Shown here in pieces: positions 1-11,300 of a DNA stretch of 64,000 bases (positions are counted from its first letter, which is position 1; the number at the start of each line of letters is the position of its first letter). Below the pieces are notes generated by a model. That model was not told where the DNA came from. It did not search any database and worked only from the letters and a program-made list of their open reading frames with translations. A program made the translations under genes and the position numbers. Source of the DNA: Schistocephalus solidus (taxonomy: Eukaryota > Platyhelminthes > Cestoda > Diphyllobothriidea > Diphyllobothriidae); the NCBI GenBank assembly GCA_017591395.1, contig WEDG01002568.1, positions 186,001 through 250,000 of the forward strand, in the 5' to 3' direction.

Positions 1-3000
1 CTCACACTAGCAGCCTGGAAAGTTCATTCCCTTTTAGACAATCCGAGGAGCACCCGGACGGAACGGAGGACTATGTTAGTCACTCGGGAAATGGCACGAT
101 ATATATTGGACATTGCTGCTCTCAGCGAGGCCCGCTTCTCTGAATAGGTTCAGGTGGAGGAGGTGGGTGCCGGCTACAACGTTTTCTGGAGCGGCCGGCC
201 AAAGGCAGAGCGACGCGACGCTGGTGTCACCTTTGCCATCCGAAACGACATCGTAGGACGCCTGCCATGTCTGCCGCAGCATATCAATATTCTCTTGATG
301 AGCCTCCACCTGCCTCTTCAGGGAGACCAGTTCACCACCATCATCAGCGCCTGCGCTCCCCCAATGACGAGCTCTAATGCGGCGAAGGACAAATTCTACG
401 AGGACCTCACGCCCTTCTGGCGACTGTGTCGAAGGTGGAAAAGTTAATCGTCCTTGTTGACTTCAACGCCCGCGTCGGGACGGACCACGCTGCCTGGCAG
501 GGAGTGCTGTGTCCCCACGGTCTCGGTATCTGTAAAGATAACGGCCTTATTCTTCTGCGCACGTGTGCGGAACACCGTCTCCTGCTGACCAACACCTTCC
601 ACCTTCCAACGCGGGAGAAGACCACGTGGATGCACACTCATTCACGGCGATGGCAGCTTTTGGACTATGTTCTTGTTCGAAGAACAGATCGACAGGACGT
701 GCTGGTAACCAAGGAGATCCGCGATGTCAATGATTGGACGTGTCACTGTCTCGTCATGTCTAAGATGAGGCTCTGACTTCAACCTCACCGAAGACCACGA
801 GGTAAGTGACCGTCAGGTAAGTTAAATTTGTCTGTCCGCCGTTTTGAATTCAGCAACCAGATAACCCAGAAACTGGACGACCTGCAGGACCTGCACGCTC
901 CAGATAATGCCACCGTGGAGATACGATGGTCTCAACAGCAAAACATCATCCAGTCCACCACCCTCGAATTTCTCGGACGCGCACGCCATGACTGGTTTGA
1001 TGACAATGATGCCGACATCAGCAACCCACTCTCGAAGAAGAATGGACTACACAAAGCCTACATGGACCTTCGGACTGACGCCACCCTAGCAATCTTCTTC
1101 AGATGCCGCCGCCTTGTACAACATCGGCTGCGGGAGATGCAAGACACCTGGATGGTCCGAAAATCTGAGGAAATCTAGTAAAATGAAAAAATTCTTCAAA
1201 GCCATCAATGTCATCTTCGGCCCCTGCATTAAAGGAACCGCACCGCTGCTCAGCTCTGACGGCACAAAACTGCTGACAGAGAAATCACAAATTCTGAAGT
1301 GCTGGGCCGAGCACTTCAGTACTGTCCTTAATTGCTCATCAGCTATTTCTGATTCTGCCTCTCTCAAGTGGGAATGAACAATAACCTGGATCAACCGCCT
1401 TCCCTACCAGAAACCATCTGGACCGTGCAACAGATTTCTAGCGCGAAAGCACCGGGATCCGACGCAATCCCACCCGAAGTCTACAAGCACAGTGGGCCCC
1501 GGCTGACGGCGGAACTCACAATACACTTACAGGAGATGTGGCACCAAGAAAAAGCTCCTCAGGATTTCAAAGACGCTACCGTCGTCCATGTCTGAAAGCG
1601 GAATGGAAACCGGCAACTCTGTGATAACCACAGAGGCATTTCGTTTACTCAACCTCTCGGGGAAGATCTTCGCCCATATTCGTCTCAATCGTCTAAACGG
1701 TCACCTAGAGCAATGACTGCTCCTGGAAAACCAGTGTAGCTTCAGACTACACCGTGGAAAAACCGACATGATCTACGCCGCACGCCAGCTACAAGAGAAG
1801 TGCAAGGAGATGCGAACCCACCTTTAAAATAACTTCGTGGATCCGAAGAAAGCCTTTGATACGGTGAATCACGATGGACCGTGGAAATTCCTGCAGAAAT
1901 TCGGCTGTCCTGAGCGGTTCACGCACTAGGTGCGTCAGCTTCATGACGGGATGACGGCTCGTGTCACTGACAATGGGACGGCATCGGAAGCATTCGCAGT
2001 GACCAATGAAATGAAGCAGGCCTGCTCCCCGAATCAATGTCAACGGCGCTCAGCTCAAAATATGGAAACCTTCACTTACCTAGGAGGCACGCTGTCACGC
2101 AACACAAGAATCGACGACGAGGTTGCTCAACGGATCTCCAAAGCCAATCAGGACTTCGACCGACTGCAGGCCTCCATTTGGAATCGCCACGGTATTCACC
2201 TGAACACCTGACTCAAGATTTACAAGGCCGTCGTCTTGACGACCCTCCTTTACGGAGCAGAGACCTGGACCGTCTAGTCGAACCAATTCAGGAAGCTGAA
2301 TCAATTCCATCTCAGCTGCCTCCGCAGAATACTTTAGCTGAAATGGTAAGACAGGATCCCGAACAAGGAAGTCCTGAAGCGGACAGGAATCCTCAGCATC
2401 TACGCCATGCTGAGGTATATACAACTGCGATGAGCGTCTATCTGGTGAGAACGGACGACGAGCGACAACCCAAATGACTTTTCTATGGAGATGTCACTGC
2501 TGGTGTTCGCCGACAGGGAGGTCAAAAACGACGTCACAAGGACACTGAAGAAATGTCTGCAAATCAACCCGGCGACTTGAGATGACCTCGCCCAGGATAG
2601 ACGGCATGGAGAAGATCCGTGAGGACTGTTGCAGTAATCTATGAGGCCAAACGGATCGCCGCTGCTAAGGCCAAAAGAGTGGCTCGCAAGTCACAAGCAC
2701 CCCGGATCAGCACCGCCAATGCCCAAGCCCTGCCAACGTGCCCACGCTTTCAACGCACATTCCGCGCTCGAATCGGCCTATTCGGACATTTTCAAACTTA
2801 ATTCAACAGCAATCCTATACCATCAACCTCTGCCACACCTGCCTCAGACCCCACGACGACGACCACCCCAACCACTGATAAGAAATTCATCGATGCATCG
2901 CCGCCCACGATCACCGACACAATCCTCCCTCCACCCCTTACGCTGATCACGGCGACAAACACCACTTGCCCCACTCACACCACCTCAAGAGCCACCTCCG

Positions 3001-3890
3001 AATACCTGCCACCTGCTACGTTCAAAACTACCATCGTCCCCAGTACCAGCGATGGGGACTCGGTACTAACCTGTCCTCATTGCAATTGCACATTCACCTC
3101 ACACATCGGCCTGGTCGGTCGCTTGCGAATCCATCGCCCAGAGACTGGTGAATTAGTGCCTGGGCACCAACACTCAGCAGACAACGCCGCCTTCAATGCC
3201 CGCACTGCCCACGCGCATTCACTCATCGAATGGGCCTTATCGGTCACATGCGCATGCAGGAAAGCGGAGTCCACCACGATGCCAGCACATATTGAACGCC
3301 CATCAACACTTCGCATATTCCTCCCATGAGCTCGACTACAAGTACCAGCAGCAGAGCATCCACAGGCTCAGCACCTCCCGACCTATCTTTTCCTCATTGT
3401 CATCGCACATATACATAACTCATCTGTCTGGTCGGTCGCTTGCTAAACCATCGCCCAGAGACTGGTAAAATAGTGCCTGGGCACCAACACTCAGCAGACA
3501 ACGCCGCCTTCAATGCCCGCACTGCCCACGCGCATTCACTCATCGAATGGGCCTTATCGGTCACATGCGCATGCAGGAAAGCGGAGTCCACCGCGATGCC
3601 AGCACATATTGAACGCCCATCAACACTTCGCATATTCCTCCCATGAGCTCGACTACGAGTACCAGCAACAGAGCACCCACAGGCTCAGCACCTCCCGACC
3701 TATCTTTTCCTCATTGTCCTCGCACATATACATAACGCATCTGCCTGGTCGGTTGCTTGCGAATCCAGTGCTAGTAGCACAAACATTCTTCCACCGCACT
3801 CGAATTAACTGTCCACACTGCCCACGCACATTCAGACACCTCATGGGCCTATTAGGTCACCTGCATCTCCGTGAAAAACTGTGGTTGAAC
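1..3890 (+). mobile_element. Degenerate non-LTR retrotransposon (LINE) with C-terminal CPHC zinc fingers
   Basis: The + strand carries a broken LINE polyprotein in shifting frames. Endonuclease pieces lie at about 1-780, including the [17 protein letters not shown] and LDYVLVRR blocks. A linker and RT fingers follow at 828-1600 (SSAKAPGSDAIPPEVYKH), then RT thumb and connection at 1900-2470 (ETFTYLGGTLSRNT, TTLLYGAETWTV), and zinc-finger segments at 2700-3870. Stops and frame changes are frequent. Between about 2030 and 2045 the reading jumps from just after the block FAVTNEMKQ straight to the TYLGG block, so the ADD-containing catalytic palm is missing. The element probably starts left of the window because endonuclease sequence is already running at base 1. 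It may lie in an intron of the NME8/9-like gene. The family is common in flatworm assemblies as far as I know. Confidence 0.9.
3114..3770 (+). repeat. 317-bp tandem duplication of a zinc-finger unit inside the LINE
   Basis: The stretch from about 3114 is repeated at 3431 and begins a third time at 3748, each offset by exactly 317 bp. The two full units are nearly identical, with a few substitutions such as ccaccacg versus ccaccgcg. Each unit encodes degenerate CPHC-type fingers. Because 317 is not a multiple of three, each extra copy shifts the downstream frame. High identity suggests the duplication is younger than the general decay of the LINE. Confidence 0.9.
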
Positions 3891-4076
3891 ACCACCAGCT
3901 ATACCACAAAACTACATCTCTCTTCATCAGCCTATGTGCCTCACATGATCATACGCAACACTACAGAAAACATGTTCTCAGTCTGCATAGCTGATTTTGA
4001 GGCAAGTATGATCCTCGACTCCTTCTCCGTGGGACTCTTCTGTTGCATGTGTGATCTGAGCTTGAGCATATCATGG

Positions 4077-4640
4077 GGCGTTAAGTGTCGTGTGTTGGAA
4101 GGTTGCCAACTTACAATTACACTCCCAACTCACAGTCAGTCAATTTGCGTTGTGTGGAGTGGCTGACTGGTGGTCTGAGAATCAGGCTGCGAGGACTCCT
4201 TCTTAACGGGACCTCTGGCTATCTCACGCATGTGAGATCTGAGCCGTTCAACCCGTTGTTGTGTAAAATCCTGGTGCTTGTGTTTGGGTGGCCAGGCCGT
4301 GTTGACGAGGTCACCAGCAGCTGCGCCCACTTCCACATCAGACGACTGAGCGGCTCGGAATGTGGTCTGAGAGTTGTCGACGGTGGGGGAGAGAGTGAGG
4401 TCGATAGCTCAGCGCATTTTCCTCACTATTAACAATCTGATGCGCTTGAAACTATTACGGTGCGTTAAAAGCCGTGGCTGGGAAGGTTGTCAACTGACGG
4501 GATAACTCGGACCGCGTGGTTAGCCCAATGTGCGTTTTGTGTGGAGTGGCTGACTGGTGCACTGAGAGTCAGGCTGCAATGGCTCCTTCTTTATGTGGCT
4601 TTTATCACGCTCCCAATCTATTGGATCCGAGCCAGGTGTG
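4077..4640. repeat. Imperfect direct repeat block 3' of the zinc-finger LINE
   Basis: Two related blocks lie about 380 bp apart, near 4077-4260 and 4460-4640. Shared strings include gttgtgtggagtggctgactgg / gtgtggagtggctgactgg and gggaaggttg. Both continue into a similar caggctgc...ggctcctt stretch. They may be the LINE 3' untranslated region or a separate dispersed repeat. No coding potential is supported. Confidence 0.6.
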
Positions 4641-4799
4641 GTGGTACGCCCAGGGGCGGCTCCGACTGCGCCAGCCACCTGCGTGTTCTCCCACCTCCGG
4701 TCTTTTTAAATCTGTCATGACACTGGGCTCAGGTAAGAGAGGAGGAGAGAGTGCAGTAGCTGCAGCGCAAGACTAATATCACTTAAAACTAATCCACTC

Positions 4800-5246
4800 G
4801 CAAGTCACCGTCTCTGCACCACCATGGTGGGGAGCATACGGTGGACATCATCGGACTACGACGGTCGAACTGTCGTTCGGACAACAGTCGACTGCGCCCA
4901 GGGTTCGTACTATTACCGAGTACCAGGTCTGGTCATAAAAGATTTCAAATTTGATGATGCAGTTTGATTTTAATTGTAGAAGATTTCTACGTTGATCCCT
5001 AAATCTTTATTTTTATGACGAAAAATCCATGACAACACTAGCCATCATTAATAGCTGTCATTAATAGGATTCCAAGAACTACCAGCTGAAATGTTCACTG
5101 TGCTTATTAGCTTAATTAAAGTCAGAGCATTAAGTTGTGCAAACTTCGGCTAAATTGGCGCTCTCTTCTGCTGGCGTCATTTGCCTCTCAATCTACATAA
5201 CCCTTACATAAACACTATTTATTAATGCGCCTTCTTCCGCTTCTAG
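4800..5246. other. Unannotated DNA between LINE and first visible NME8/9-like exon
   Basis: AT-rich sequence with no supported gene. It ends in a pyrimidine-rich acceptor, ttccgcttctag, immediately before the exon at 5247. It is read as the 3' part of an intron whose 5' exon lies left of the window. Confidence 0.5.
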
Positions 5247-5321
5247 TATCCAAGAATCCTTTGGTGGCGGGGATCCAAAGGCTGTTATTAAGTTCTGGAA
5301 GGATAAAAGCACAGCAGATGC
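5247..5321 (+). CDS. NME8: NME8/9-like exon: thioredoxin-domain end or linker
   Basis: The exon follows ttctag and ends at gatgc|gtaagt. It starts after two bases of a split codon and ends with two bases (GC), which pair in phase with the A opening the next exon. It encodes 24 residues including [13 protein letters not shown]. The assignment rests mainly on phase and position, as the sequence itself is weakly diagnostic. Confidence 0.65.
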
Positions 5322-8300
5322 GTAAGTCGTTAAAGACTGCATTGAAAATTTCAGTTTAATCACTACAGTAAGTTGACATTTCTTAAAAGTGCGTGCATAT
5401 GTTTTGGTGAATTTTGTGGCCTAATGTTTCATAATGGTCAAGTTTATGAAACCAAAAGGGTAGAGGGTGTCAATGCGGATAGTAACAGCTTCTAATCACA
5501 GGGACTTCAGATTTAAACCGTAATTTGACCTTCCATATCGTCTATTTGTTTATGCTGCGCATGTTAAGTAGTGGAAGGTATGAATTATTGAGTTTTAGTT
5601 AATTCATTAATATTTTGGGGGTTAAAGAGAATGCCTCTGGATTTTAGCATCATGCCTGAAAAAGTGACCAACCAATGAGAAGTTGGTATCGGTTTTCCTA
5701 TGCAAGGAAGTGTTAAACTAATTGAACCTCATAATTTTGGTTGATTTTTCATCTTAATTTCGATAAGCGTCCTTTTACCATTGTCACTCAGCTCCCTTTC
5801 GTTTTCACTAACCAGCGGTTGAATAAGCAATCATGAATGAGTGGATAGAGAAGTTCCGGTGTAGGTTGTGTCTTTATCTGCTACAAGAAAGAAGAAGACG
5901 TTTATTACTATGTACAAAAAAAGTAAAACATTTTCGATATACTTTTACGCAATCATTCTATTTTTAGAGCTTAGTTATTTCTGTTCCCCTAAATAATCAT
6001 TTTTGTTAAAGGGTAAAACACTGTTGACATTCAATACGACTTAGATCCCTTGGCAATCACTGCTGAGTCCAGTACATTAATTTTCCCATCAGCGCTAACA
6101 TTGATCTAAGTGCTACCGCCACCTACAAATATAAAAACTACTACCACCAAGCAAAACGGAGTTCGCCAATTGTTTAGCAAGAAGAAGTGTTTGACAACGA
6201 GCCACATTTTTGATGTTGATACATTCATTAGGAATTCACTTCGATATGACCGAATTCAAGCGACCATTCATCTGAGTCTCGACTCAGGAAAAATAGAAAT
6301 CATTGCCCGAAGATGGCGAAATGTTTACTGCAACCTGAATTTTATTAGCCTGACGGGGCGGATTCTCTCTCGAACTCCCCATCAGAGATGGTCGCAGGAA
6401 AGGGTTAAAGAGGGCACAAGGAACGCAGTACTTATAGGGCATGGTTGCCAGACCACCACAAAAACGACCCCCAGCGATGAGCACGAGGAATGTCAAATAT
6501 AGTGTGCGTGTGGTTCCCTGGCAACCCGGACATAAGAGGTGATGTACAGTTCTTTCTGTACTGACGACCTTACTGCAGCAAGGTGGGATTATCTCGTTAC
6601 TATATTGTTTTCACGCTCAATAGACGTTGCGCATGCCAATAATATGTCAGCATTACTGAACGACACCCCTGCCCAGACAACGGCATACTTTTTTAAACTG
6701 AAATCCACAGTTCAAGGATACTTGAACGCTTTAAATAAACAACTAACTTGTTTTGTAAAATAAAAATATGGTAACTTCAGTTTTAAGCAGTAATACCCGA
6801 GTAAAATATATATTCACCAATAGGGTATTAAATGGAAAATTTTGTTGAGTTATAGGTTATTTTAAAATTTTTACAAAACCTTTCTAATCATAGCTGTCTG
6901 TTTATATGATAAATTCGGCAGTTGGTGTAAGTTTATGGAATTTTGCAAGGTTTTGGAGAATTATTCCGATGAGAAACGTGTCCGACGTAAGCTACAAACA
7001 CATCAACCCTGCTTTATCCACTGTACGAAAAACGCCTACCATGATATATTAAACATTAGCAGGTTCAGATGAAACAAACCTAAGTCGTAATTCAAGTTGT
7101 CACACCCAGCACACTTGAGGCGTAACTCCTTCAATACCTTAAATGAGCCCTGGCGAAGAACAAAGCTGACTGAAGAGCAACATGCTCGGTCGTAAATCAA
7201 GTTGTGGTGGTGAGATTTGTGGTTTAGGTTGTGGTTAAATTGCTGATACATTCAGCAATAAAGGACCGAGGAGTCATATTGATCCATCCGACGTTCAGTC
7301 AAATTACAATTTCTTTGACTAGGTTATGCTTAAAGAAGCCCTTTGCGTTATCTGAAATTTCTAGTAATTAAGCCATTCATATTAGGGCAAAGAATAAAAT
7401 GGAAAACAGAAAGCCAGAAAGCAGAGCAGAGACATAAAGCGCATCAGAAATTTCGGAGCATGAGGGATTTTTTCCGTCTGGTAATAATTCCTTGCCTGTG
7501 CAAGTTCCCTGAGGGTTTTTCACACTGACCCACGTTTTTCTAATCATCTTTGCACTCTAGAAGCATTTCCGGCCAATGTTTACAATTACACTCTGCATTC
7601 TGTTGCGACTACTGGGGAATATTTAATATGTGGTCGATTATTACGGGTCTTGTGTTTTGCTTGACATATATCAGACTATAGTAGAAGACAGATGTCCTAT
7701 GCTAAATATGTCTTATCTACACTCCACCAATCCCACGCAGAATGCGCGCCAAGGCCTTTCCCGATTTTGTCCCTGCTAAGGCGATCGTCTACCGCAAGGA
7801 GGAAGTCAAGGAAGTAAAAGCTGAGGAAACTCCGGACGATGAGGATGAAGATGTGGATGAGGAGGCAGAGGACGTCTCCTCAGACATCCCCGACTACGAC
7901 GGCCAACCACGTTGTGTGGTGTTAGTCAGACCCTCTGCTAATGCAGCTTATCGGAACGACATCATTGAGGCTCTTAAGTCGTCCGGATTCGAGATTCAAA
8001 CTACGCGTGAGTTTATCTTAACGGAGGAAGCGGCTACCGAATTTTATGAAGACATGGCCTCATTTGCTATCTTCGATGACTTAATCAAAGAGATGACGTC
8101 TGGACCTATTCTCATCATAGTTGTAGCAAAGGAGGTAAGTTGCGTGCATTAATTTCCTCTTTTGCTAGGCTGCCATTCTACTAATTAGAAAGATTATGTG
8201 GAGCTACCTAAATCCCAACGATCATAGCAGTACTGCTTCCGACTTCTTAATATTAACTGCAATCTTGTTTGCTATGTATCCAACAGAGGAGACTGGTTGT

Positions 8301-11300
8301 AAACAAGAACTGTACGGAGGACGGAAAACAGCACAAGTGAGGAGTAATAGGCACAGTAATAGGCAAAGTGGGTATGTCATACGCTGAAGGGTTACAAGTC
8401 AACACAAACGTGGTCTGGTCGTATGTACATGAACTTGAAAGTTGCTCGTCGCGGGTGGGGACGCCATGTCTAGACTATGCGTGTCACGTTCACTGTATAC
8501 TAGTTAGGGGGTAGCACCACACAGATAGCATTTGGTCGCTCCATTTGTCTCGTACAGATGGTGAATGCTCCTGTGGCCGCCTCTAACTGGTACCCAACTC
8601 TCACCTGTGGCTCCTCGAAGTTGGATTCATCCCAGCGGCCACACCCCGGGCAACTGTCACGACCGGCGGGCTAAACCAGGTTAGGGTCTCCGGCGTTCTG
8701 TGTGCCTCCACACCCGGTATGTCTGACTCCCAATCTTCCCACCTACCCCCTCTCAAAAAGTCCTACGGTGAGGGCGACAGAAACCCCGTAGGCAGCCCAG
8801 GCTAAATCGGGTCGTTCTCCCACTAAAACAAAACCGTGACCCATAGTGGAGTGCGGCAGCCGTCTGGGATGTCCGAGCAGCCCTATGTAGGAACAAAACT
8901 TCTTGCCTCCTTGTGGAGAAAGGGTCTAGAAAAGGTACCTAAACAAATGCTGGTTATCACGTCTTCTGCAGCCGGCCGCGGCTCGCAGATCACAAAATAC
9001 GCAGTCGTAAAACTCAAACAAACAACAATACCCCCGTCCCCAAGTCCCCTCTCCATACCATCCAGGCTGCTCGGGTGAGTCTGCTCACACTACCTTTCAT
9101 TGTTCACCAGGGAGATAGCCAATTCAGGTTCGAAGGACGATATCACTCTAACGTTTGACTGCTCAACTGCTGAAAGTTTTTGCCATACGTGATCTTGATG
9201 ACTGGTGATATCACAGGCCTTCTCCCATGACAAATTGCTCCTCCCTGATAACAGCTATTCCCGCGCTTTTTCATCGCGCAAACCAATGATCAGCTGCTGA
9301 ACGAGCATTGCCTGCTCGAATTTGCCTGCCTTAATCTCTTCCTATCTGCAGTCCTGGATGGCGAGTGTCAGATTCGGAAAGAAATCACCAATGCATTGTT
9401 TGCATTCCTGACGCATCTGACACAAACGATAGCGGCTCAGAAAGGTGTTGTCTTCTCTGCCCCACGCTGCCTCGAGCTTTGTGGATGCTGTTTAAAAATC
9501 AGTAAACTCTTGCAAATTAAGGGCGTCGAAGAAACCTTGTGCCAACCCTCCAAGATGGGTTCGGAGGAGTTTCAATTCAGAGTTAATGTCTAGTGTACAC
9601 GTGGGTGACGACATCGAAATCAGTTCAATATAATCTTCAAATGCCTTTCTCCATTGTAACCATGAGTCATTTGAGGGTTTCGGAGCGTTTTTTGGCCAGA
9701 ACGGTAATGGTGCAGGCGATCATGCAGCCATGTTCGTTGAGCTGCGTGGCAAGTGTTATGTATCCAACACAGAAGGCTGGTTGTGAACAAGCCCTGTCCG
9801 AAGGACGGGAAACAGCACAAGTCAGGAGTCTTAGGGGACACAGCAGGGTATATGGCAAAGCAGGAATGTCATAGGCTGAAGGGTGACCAGCCAGAACAAA
9901 GGGGATCTGGCAATGCGTACACGACCTTGAGAGTTGCCTTGTCGCGCGCAGGGGCGTCATCTATAGACCATGCGGGTTACGTAGACTGCATTTTTAATAT
10001 TTTCGGACACCTACTCCAGATGCTTATTTTTAAAATGACAGTTGTCACAGCTTGAGTTACCAGTAGGGTAACAAGGATGATTTTTGAGGTCACACTTTGA
10101 AGACAAGGAGGTTCGCCAATGATTTTGGCCCACTGATATAACCGACGGTTTCCTCAACATAAGATGTGCTAACACTGAGAATTCACGCATCTCGCTTTAT
10201 AATAATACCGGATAATACTTCAGACTTGTCTTATCCACGTCTATTTCCATCCACCTGGCTGGTGTGTACATCTTTTCTAGGTAGAAATGAATATTTCGGA
10301 TAAGGTCGACGGCAGCGGTGCGTTCCCAAATCCGGATTAAGGCAGACGGTGCTGAGCATAAGCTACTTGTGTCAATGTGCATAGGGCCACGCATGTTCAA
10401 AGCGAAAACTAAGGAATGCAAACTAACCAACGGCACCTTCGTTTTTCCCTCTGCGTATCACGTGTTACAGGGAATTCTGGGACGGCGAGTGCATACATTT
10501 GCACGTTTTTAGGCCTGAACGGACTAGAAGGGTGGGGTTCGTGTGTAAGTACGCTGCTAAGTTACAAAGTTCAGCAAGGAGATGTTTCCCAAAGTATAGC
10601 CAGGACAATCTCTGCTCTGACCGGAACAGTACAAACGATCAAGGAGGCAGAGGCGTTAATTATTCAGCCATAGTGAGAAGGCATTCACGGATCAGATTAT
10701 GGACCATACTCGTGCCGCTGGCACTGGAGCTCAATCTAGAGGCCTGACGGACAGTGTCGTACCGACCAGTCGCGATACAGGGAGAAGTGTCATCAGCCGC
10801 ACCCAGTACGGGCCCACGGTCGGACAACCTACGATCCTGTCCCGTAAACTGATCAGTGAACACACTATCAACATAGTGAATAATATTCATTTTCCCAATC
10901 GATAGGACAACAAGCCTGGGGTCCAATGGCCAGGACTTGGATTTAACGGTCGATGGCTCAAAAATTTAGGTTTTAAACCCAGGTTATCCAACTATGTAGT
11001 TGGGTATGACTGGATGATTACGGCTAGTGAACCAGAAATAACCACCTCAGTCTCCCTTTCCGGCAAGACAAAAAATAGGAATTCTTTATTCTGAGGTCTT
11101 GCGCCAATTTACAGGTGGATTATGGTAAGAGGTAAGGTTGTGGTTAGAATCAAGTTTAGGTTTGGGTTTGAGACCGAATAATATTTACTCCTCCGTAAAT
11201 GTATCCCAAGACCACTGGTATTTTTAATGATTCTTATTTCCATGTCTTCACTTCCTGTCTTTGTCAATAATCCAGCCTGTATTTTTCCTGTAATTTACGA

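Larger units (their letters stand above)
8269..9992 (-). mobile_element. Decayed Ty3/gypsy-like LTR retrotransposon in an NME8/9-like intron
   Basis: Two same-orientation repeats (8269-8500 and 9754-9992) bracket about 1.25 kb. The reverse strand at about 9100-9480 encodes a broken gag-like stretch with [28 protein letters not shown] and ITSHQ blocks typical of Ty3/gypsy Gag. No protease, RT or integrase is visible, so pol is deleted. The part at 8560-9070 is GC-richer and unassigned. The element lies within the 5-kb intron between exons 7741-8134 and 13117-13499. Confidence 0.6.

Noticed and set aside
3513..4166. 217-codon + frame as a host gene
   Set aside because: It is a frame crossing decayed LINE zinc-finger units and 3' sequence, produced by the tandem duplication.
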